From Paraconiothyrium sp. Pb-2020 (taxonomy: Eukaryota; Ascomycota; Dothideomycetes; Pleosporales; Didymosphaeriaceae): a DNA stretch of 64,000 nucleotides. The position numbers and the translations under genes are program-made. The stretch lies in the NCBI GenBank assembly GCA_022419385.1, contig JAJUBI010000003.1, positions 3,162,001 to 3,226,000 of the forward strand. Reading direction: 5' to 3'. The notes beneath the pieces were generated by a model. That model was given only the letters and a program-made list of their open reading frames with translations, did not search any database and was not told the origin of the DNA. Shown here one piece after another: positions 57,167 to 64,000 of this stretch. How positions within the stretch are numbered: the stretch's first letter is position 1; each line of letters starts with the position of its first letter.

Positions 57167-59307
57167 ATGGCCACCAAGCGAAAGCATGATGACTCGCCAC
57201 CATCTGACGCGTCAGGAGTTGCCCCGGAGAGTGGCATTGATTCCACCAGCCCGCAGACGGCGCCCGTACCGAATAATTATCCCCGGAAACGCATAGCGAT
57301 TGCTGTGAGTCTTGCGCGCGTGCTCTAGAAGACCTTGGAAAGGCCTGACGCGTTCTAGTGCAATGTGTGTCGGTTCAGGAAAACGAGATGCGATGCACAA
57401 AAACCATCGTGCGGATTCTGCACGGATCTGGGAATCGAGTGCGCATATCGCAAACCAACAGTAGGCGACAGGTTCGTATGCACTCACGGCCCTGGTCACG
57501 ACAAGAAATGCCTGGTATAAAATGCTACTGAAGCTAACCACATGACAGGGGTAAAGCCAATGGTGCCCCCTCCGAGGTTTTGGAAAAGATCGAGCGACGA
57601 CTTTCCGAACTGGAGTCGCGCCTGGAAACAACAGAGCAGCAAGTGCAAGTGCAAAACGCTGCTGTGATCTCACCGAACGCGTCACATCATAGCGAGATGC
57701 TACCGCCGCGGGAGCCACCATCACGAAGATCAAGTGTGAACAGGCTTGCTGTAGATTACCCCACCTCTGCGCATGCCGATTCAAATGGCTTGGTAGGAAC
57801 GCCAGTGATGTACGATTTCAGACAGACAGCTACGGAAAGCCAGACCGCAAGACCTAGCCTGCTGACCTTCCGCGCACCACCCTATATTCACGTGGAGAGC
57901 TGGGACTTCACAAGGGAATTCTATGATGACGAGATCCTCGCAGGCGAACATCTATCAGATCTGCTCGACGCAACGCTTGATCAGCCTGTCGATCTGTCCA
58001 GAAGGACTACGAGACGACTGCAGCAAAGCTTCGTGGAAAACTTCCTTCGTTGGACTCCTATTTTTGATCAACAGACATGCGTGAACGCTGTCGAGCAAGC
58101 AAACCTAGATGAATTTGTCATTTATTCGCCTCCTACTTGTCTGGCATTCTTCTTGTTGGCTATGGGCGCTATTACAGAGAATAGAGGTGGGCATGCCAAG
58201 GAGACACTTCCTGGTCTAGGTTACCTGGCTCGAGGCTGTCGAATTCTGGAGCGCCTCTCACTGAGGACCGGAAACCTTATGACGCTCCAGTGCCGCGTGC
58301 TGCAAGCGTCGTATTTCAAATTCGCCATAAAACCCATACAGACCTGGAATTCTATCACGCAAGCAGGAAGAGACTGTATGCACATTTGCAGCTCTAACAT
58401 GAGGGATCACCTGTCTCCGACGGAGCAAGAAGCCTTCAGTCGTGCGTTTTGGGCTACGTCGACGATCATTCACGAGTTGGAAGCTACGATGAAGATGTTT
58501 CCAGTTGGCATACGCCAATTTCACGAAATGGTACCACTTCCCCAGTTTGAGGAAGAAGACTCGGGTTTCTATTACTTCCTTGCCCAGATAAGTCTCCGCA
58601 AATTTTTGACGCAGTCACTTGAAGTAGTGGGATATCACAGCGGGCGTGTTATCTATGCGCCCGTAGTGACGCGGGAGCTGAGAAAACAGGTTCGCGAGTG
58701 GTATGATCACCTTCCTGCTGTTGTTCGATTTCCACTGGATGCGACTCCAGTCTTCGACTCTCGGAAATCTTTTCTCAGAGGCCAGTATGTCGCATTGTTC
58801 GTTGTACTAGGATGGCCGTCGGTGTTAAAAATAATGGAACACGGAATTGGTGAGGGAGCACCTTTCGATCAGAATGCTATCGCTGCCATGAAGGAGCAAG
58901 CGGCTGGCTGCATAAGAGGATGTTGTCTATACTTGAGCGTCGCTGACGAGCAGCTAATGGGTCGCACGATGGGCACACATTTCTCTATGTGGGCGTAAGT
59001 CAGTCCCAGAGAGATCTGCATTGACAATGCTGACATGTCAAATAGGGCTTTCGCTATGTTGACAACGCTTGTCATAACTTTCAAATGCACATCATTATCT
59101 TTTGTGGAAGAGACAAAGCAAGAGCATCACATCCGCAACGCGTATGAAGTCCTTAAACCTTGGGATCATCTTCCATTGATACGTAGAGGTTTGAATCAGG
59201 CACGGATCCTGATGCACCAAGCTGGCTTCTCAGACAGTACGCCTAATTACTCCACCACTCCGCCTACCCTAGTCACTCTAATTCCAGTCCTAACACAGCT
59301 TGACTAG
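57167..59307 (+). CDS. Zn2Cys6 binuclear-cluster transcription factor
   Basis: Fungal-specific DNA-binding regulator. Exons 57167-57304, 57359-57471, 57549-58994 and 59046-59307 give 652 residues. The zinc cluster is entirely in exon 2: CNVCRFRKTRCDAQKPSC then GFCTDLGIEC, matching C-x2-C-x6-C-x6-C-x2-C-x6-C. A basic stretch precedes it (NYPRKRIAIA), and a coiled-coil dimerisation helix follows (VLEKIERRLSELESRLETTE). From about residue 240 comes the fungal transcription-factor middle homology domain (YLARGCRILERLSLRTGNLMT). Its place between a P450 and a cyclase/MFS pair makes it the candidate local regulator, which is an inference. The extra ATGs at 57116 and 57152 are in frame. Confidence 0.92.
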
Positions 59308-59535
59308 TATTCTTCACATAGTGGTCCGAAGTCATGATGTTCAAGCAAACTCTTCCAGAATCGATCTAGTGGAGTTCAATAACCGAGACCCCGCCAAACC
59401 TTTGCCTGCGGTGCATACAAAGCGGATCAACCAAAGCCGGAAAATAGGTCAGGCCTGTTACTACTAAGAATGTTACATTCTTACCGCACCTGTATCTCTT
59501 TGAACAGTATCACTGCCATCGACAACCACCGAAAC

Positions 59536-60801
59536 ATGACTTCTTCACAGATGACGCGAGCGTATCCAAAATTCTCAGAACTACCTCTTGATCCATCTCA
59601 TCCTCCACACTCGGCTTGGGGTCTGTGGGGTGAGGACGATGAGCTCGGGAGCCTCAACCATCTCACACCGGAGCGTGTAGTTGCAGCTGCCAAAGAAGTG
59701 AAGACTGGTGCGCGCTTTGGCCTGAACTGGGCATTAGAACAGATGGACCATACTGGGGGCTTTCGTGAAACTATCAAGCATGAGATCTTCCAGCTAGCAG
59801 AGAACATGAATGTGAGGCCATCAGGATCTAGTACAATGCGCTACTGACAGCTTCGAGGATGATCGCATAACATTCAACACACAAACAAGCAGTCAGTGGG
59901 ACGGCTTACGGCATTGGGGTTTCGATGATGGCCGCTTCTATAACGGCTTTACACAAAGAGAGATAATCGAGAACAAAACATCACGCCTGGGTATACAAGG
60001 TACGATAATACTTGCTTATCAACGTTGCGAAGTCCCTGACATTTCTAGCCTGGGCCAAGCATGGTCTTGTGGGGCGCGGCGTCCTCATAGATTTTGTCTC
60101 TTACGCGGCGAAAAACAACATACACTACGACCCTCTAGACTTCTATGCTGTACCCTTGCAGACTGCGAAACAGATTGCTAAAGATTCCAATTTTGATTTC
60201 CAAGCTGGAGACATCGTATTGTTGCGAACAGGTATGTATCATCTTGCTGACAGGAGACCTGCGTTAACGTCAGTCAGGCTTCACTACCGCCTTCGAGAAT
60301 GCTAGTCTTGAAGCTAAGAAAAAGATTATGGCCAAGAGCCCGTTCAAATATCCAGGAATGGAAAGTAATTTCGAAGTACTCAGCTGGCTGTGGGATACAC
60401 AGATAGCTGCTGTTGCAGGAGACTGTCCCGGTTTCGAAGCCTGGCCTCCATCCGAGCATGCCTTACATCAGATCTTGCTGGCTGGATTTGGAATGGCAAG
60501 TCTCCCAGTTATAAAGTGGATGTGTTTTTTCTGCCAAGCGAAAGAAAGACTATCTTTATCTACTTAACGTAAGAAAAGAGTCTTTCTTTCGCTTAGCTAA
60601 GACACAAGGCAATGTAACATTCCCACTTATTTGAGACATCCACTGACTTCGTACCTTCAGCCCATCGGAGAGATGTTTGCGCTCGATGAATTGGCGAAAG
60701 AATGTGAGAAGCAGAAGCGCTGGACTTTCATGCTCACGAGCGAGCCATTAAATGTCAAAGGAGGCGTCGCAAGCCCTCCGAATGCACTTGCTATCATGTG
60801 A
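59536..60801 (+). CDS. Cyclase-family (kynurenine formamidase-like) hydrolase
   Basis: Predicted member of the cyclase superfamily (metal-dependent hydrolases related to bacterial kynurenine formamidase). Exons 59536-59811, 59858-59999, 60049-60231, 60278-60495 and 60661-60801 give 319 residues. Motifs: SAWGLWGEDDELGSLNHLTP, the domain centre TFNTQTSSQWDGLRHWGF, GRGVLIDFVSYA, FQAGDIVLLRTGFTTAFE, and WDTQIAAVAGDCPGFEAWPP. The C-terminus is PIGEMFALDELAKECEKQKR ending in GGVASPPNALAIM. The bacterial HxGTHxD metal motif is replaced by QWDGLRH, as in the fungal branch. The last intron (60496-60660) starts with a perfect GCAAGT donor (GC-AG); GT donors nearby give the wrong frame. Next to P450, regulator and pump, it may open or hydrolyse a ring or amide of the pathway compound. 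Confidence 0.88.
60496..60660 (+). other. GC-AG intron carrying a hairpin insertion
   Basis: 165 nt, donor ATG/GCAAGT, acceptor CTTCAG. About three times longer than neighbouring introns; the extra length includes the inverted repeat at 60536-60594. Confidence 0.75.
60536..60594. repeat. 16-bp perfect inverted repeat with 27-nt loop
   Basis: Left arm 60536-60551 reads AAGCGAAAGAAAGACT; right arm 60579-60594 is its exact reverse complement. The loop holds a smaller CTTA/TAAG palindrome. It could be a miniature inverted-repeat element remnant or an RNA hairpin in the intron. I cannot identify target-site duplications with confidence. Confidence 0.85.
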
Positions 60802-61742
60802 ACCGATCTTCGGAACTATTATATATCTGCACGGTATCATTGAGAGATTTCCTCTGAAAAGGTCGCAAATCATGTTGGAAGACCATGAAACTACTAGCGG
60901 CATGCTCGGTCTGCAAAGTGCCTTTATCTGTTGCCCGAGCAGGACATGATGATGTACAAGCAGCCAATCACCGCTTGCGATGAATTCAGTACGGCAAACG
61001 ATATCCCTTTGTCGGGGATCCTCGGCTGTAAGCTTCCTTCACACCTGGACTCTGTCTATCGTGCAAGCCCTCTCAAATAATACCAGTCTAAGCGCTTCAG
61101 TAGGATATTGGCGCAGTGACAAAGGTGCTTTCTCGGCTACACCCAAGCCATTGGTAGATCTTTTTGTGCTGTGAGACAACATTGTTACATCATTACGCCA
61201 TGAGAAGAGCCCACCCATGCAGACGGGTGTCGGCACTGGGCCACCCGTGCTGCCGAGCAACCGCGGTGCGCCGTCGGAAGCACCCCAGCCTGAACCGGGA
61301 GCTAGATCGATGTACGAGCAAATATATGCATTCTCGCGTGCGGAAAGTTCCTAGAGGCAATTCCATATCCCCGCTATGCTTACGCCTTCGTGTACCGTCT
61401 GGTCCACAAATCCCCCAGGAACAGCTACCCCAGGAATTTCTCCGCATTTGTAGATAGCTGATCCTGGCTAATTGATGATCACCAGCTGATGATCGTAGCT
61501 TCGGTCTTAGACTTCCCTTAGCTTGTTAAGTAAAAGGTAACGACGCTTAATCAGCTCCTACATGCGCGTTAGTATAGTTCAAAGACGGGGTTCACTCTTC
61601 AGCATATGCGTGGCCGCTGCAGTTGCCTAACTCCATATATCGGCCAGGATCCTACAAGCTTGCTTCGATAGCATCCCAACAGCCTGGGTTAGCAAGCCCT
61701 CTACATCCCTTTCGCAGTGTCTTGAATCTTCATACTTTCATC
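60802..61742. other. Intergenic region with a degraded reading frame
   Basis: No intact gene. From about 61170 to 61454 one plus frame stays open except for a single TAG at about 61353: it reads SPPMQTGVGTGPPVLPSNRG and further Pro/Ser-rich sequence including RSMYEQIYAF. It may be a broken gene end, but no homologous family is recognised. The rest shows nothing. Confidence 0.4.
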
Positions 61743-63942
61743 ATGTCCGCTGCAGTGGAAAAGGTGGAAAAGGATCACATCGAAGTGAGGGGGGACTCCA
61801 GTTCTCCGCACGCCTCCGAGCTTGAGAGGAGCATTGCACTCAAAGGCAATTACATTCCCAATGAAGCCCGGAACGAAGATGTGGTTACCCTAAAGACTTG
61901 GATGGTAATCGTCGTACGTACTTAAGATTCTTCATCTTGGCTTTGTTAGATCTTAAGGTAGACAGGTCCTCTCCTGTTCCTATGGTCTCAGTTTCTGGGT
62001 TGTCACAACTATCAGCGCCATCCAAACACAAGTAGCAGCTGAGCTAGGCAACGCGTCCAATGCCTCGTGGTGGACTACGATGTAAGTTCATGGCCATGTA
62101 CTCCTTACAATCCCTGAACACCCACTAATAATATCTGTAGATATACTATGTGCACAGCCAGTAAGCAAGCAATGTCGGGGTGCAAATTCGTTGTTCAAGC
62201 TGTGCGATTGTCCAAGACTTTAAGCCTTACACCTCAGGTTTTGAGATCTTATGACTTAAGGAGCTGATTGGAACACCTACTTCATCCACTTCCCCAATTT
62301 GTGAACACTACACTGACTTTGTATCACTACACTCAGTTTCTTTCATGATCTTTGGTGGCAACTCAGATCTCTTCGGGCGACGTTGGTTCGTCATCGGTGG
62401 TAACGTCTTCGTCGGCGCAGGTTATATCGCCATCGGTGCCGCTAAAAACACCGAGACCATTATCGGCGGATGCACAGCCATCGGCGTTGTGAGGCATACA
62501 TATACTTGCTTGCAAAGATCTCGAGTTAATCGTCGTAGGGTGCTGGTCTGTGCCAACTCAGCGCTTTCGGGATTCCGGAGCTTCTACCTAACAGACTGCG
62601 ACACATCGGTGTGCTCATCGCTGGTGAGACCGCTGTGTTCAGTAGCACTGGATTATACTGACATCGCCCACAGACGCCAGCACTTGGGTTGCGGTCCTTT
62701 TCGGACCAATCGTGGCTCGTTATGCCATTCGACATGGCGATGCTTGGAGATGGCTCTTCTACGCTGCTGCTATCGGCTGTGCAATCGTCTTCGGCCTGTT
62801 GGTCTGGCTGTATCACCCACCAAAACATCCGAGGGGCATTGCTTGGGGCCAGGCCTTGCGTGAACTCGACTATCTTGGAGGATTTCTATTCATTGCTGGT
62901 GCTGCATGCGTATTCACCGGCGTGACTTATACGAACATCGTGCCGTCCTCGGATCCGAAAGTGGTCGCTCTTCTTGTGGTAGGCTTCGTAATTATCGGAG
63001 TCTTCGCATGCTGGGAGCGATGGGGAAAGCTGAAGCAGCCCCTGTGTCCGCCCGAAATCTTTGCGAAAGACAAGGGTCGAGAATTGTGAGTTGCGTTCCT
63101 ATTCTCGTTTTCTCCTATCCCATGTTAATTGCTTCAGTACGTACCCGTTCATCGCTGGGTGCATCGTTGACATGTTCTTCTATTCCGTCAACATCGTCTA
63201 CCCAACCATGATCAACGTTCTCTGGACCAACGCCACCACCCCGCTTTCTACATCGCTCAAATACACACTTCCACAAAACCTAGGCTTGATATTTGGCTCT
63301 ATGCTTCTGTGGTTTTTTGGAATCAAGATCGGACATTGGAAATGGCAATTCATTGGCTCATTCGCTGTCATGACACTATTCGGATCGTTACTGGCGCTCG
63401 GAAATACGAATAACATGGCTATGATCATGGTATTCTGCTTCATCGTTCAGGGGGCGTACGGTTGGGCACAGACGTTGAGTATCACGTGGATCCAGATGGG
63501 TGCCCCACAAACACAACTGGGTATATCGGGTGCACTTGCAGGGGTGGCCCGTTGGACCGGTGGTGCCATGTCCTCGTCCATCTACCTCGCTATCCTTTCC
63601 AATGTCCAAGCTGAGCGATACTCTCGCCTTGGAACCAACGCTATCGCCGCTGCAGGCGGCTCCACTGCCACAGCCGCAAATCTTCTCGCTGCGTTACCGC
63701 TGGGCGCAGAGGCGATATCTAAGGTGCCAGGGACAACTGATGAAATGATTGCTGCTGCTGGCGCCGCATTTATGCAGAGCTATGTAGTAGCATTGAGGAC
63801 AGTGTGTTTGACGAGTATTGCGTTCGGCGTAGTGGGTACAACATGTTGCTGCCTCTCGAACGATATTGGGCCTAAGATGAACGATAAAATCGAAGTGTTT
63901 CTGGAGAACGATGTGCAGGCGGACAAGAATCGGTTCCACTAA
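61743..63942 (+). CDS. MFS transporter, TRI12-type (DHA2 family, 14 helices)
   Basis: Proton-coupled membrane exporter of the fungal trichothecene-efflux-pump (TRI12) Pfam group; members export or import diverse compounds, including siderophores. Exons 61743-61913, 61966-62081, 62141-62160 (a 20-nt micro-exon), 62337-62488, 62539-62623, 62674-63085 and 63138-63942 give 586 residues; all introns are GT-AG. Motifs: cytosolic N-tail, LSCSYGLSFWVVTTISAIQT (helix 1), FMIFGGNSDLFGRRWFVIGG (motif A), GAGLCQLSAFGIPELLPNR, GVLIADASTWVAVLFGPIVA, the later half with IVYPTMINVLWTNATTPLST, and GAYGWAQTLSITWIQMGAPQ. The tail is short and acidic. It follows the cyclase, P450 and regulator on the same strand, consistent with product export or self-protection. 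Substrate is not deducible. Confidence 0.92.
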
Positions 63943-64000
63943 GGTACGTATTATAACCGACATTAAGAGCGAGGAACAACGGTACCGTGGGTCACTGCAG

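Noticed and set aside
1..64000. CRISPR arrays, rRNA genes, intact transposons or prokaryotic operons
   Set aside because: None seen: no regularly spaced direct repeats, no rRNA-like blocks, no transposase or reverse-transcriptase motifs, and the genes have fungal introns.

Overview
This window is nuclear DNA of a filamentous ascomycete. Most genes carry short spliceosomal introns (about 46 to 60 nt, GT...AG, often with a CTAAC or CTGAC branch site). The gene set is fungal: squalene synthase, a TOK-type potassium channel, Zn2Cys6 factor, cytochrome P450 and TRI12-type MFS transporter. There are no bacterial features (no operons or Shine-Dalgarno sites), and I saw no complete transposon. Protein style and gene content suggest Dothideomycetes, but that is an inference. 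I could support 23 protein genes and joined their exons by hand. In every spliced gene the exon lengths sum to a whole number of codons.

Layout. 1-3.9 kb: no gene; a 22-C run next to a degenerate tRNA-like A-box/B-box pair. 3.9-14 kb, all plus strand: TOK1-type K+ channel, one-pass membrane protein, ERG9, eIF4E, DnaJ-X co-chaperone. 14.7-20.7 kb: a PEBP-family gene broken by a 1-nt frame change, then a 1,600-residue disordered protein with a C-terminal methyltransferase domain (minus). 20.7-24.5 kb: gene-free. 24.5-28.3 kb: THO1/SARNP-like SAP protein and a cytochrome b5/acyl-CoA dehydrogenase fusion. 28.9-30.1 kb: a MARVEL-type four-helix membrane protein and a decayed copy of it. 31.6-38.2 kb: separase (2,190 residues, intact catalytic His and Cys). 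39-44.7 kb: a proline-rich unknown, DCR2-like phosphatase, a divergently arranged mitochondrial-type TRM61, and a five-exon small protein. 45.7-53.1 kb: an acidic unknown, a cysteine-rich secreted protein, a SET-domain methyltransferase and COQ4.

55-64 kb is the accessory part: cytochrome P450, Zn2Cys6 regulator, cyclase-family hydrolase and TRI12-type MFS pump, all on the plus strand and closely spaced. This looks like a small metabolite modification/degradation and export module, or the flank of a larger cluster; no backbone synthase lies in the window.

The rest is mostly housekeeping: sterol and ubiquinone synthesis, cap-dependent translation, chaperone, mRNP export, tRNA methylation and chromatid separation. 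The most distinctive sequence-level signals are three probable GC-AG introns (two in the divergent DCR2/TRM61 pair), a 16-bp perfect hairpin inside the third, the broken PEBP gene, and the compact P450/regulator/cyclase/MFS group.
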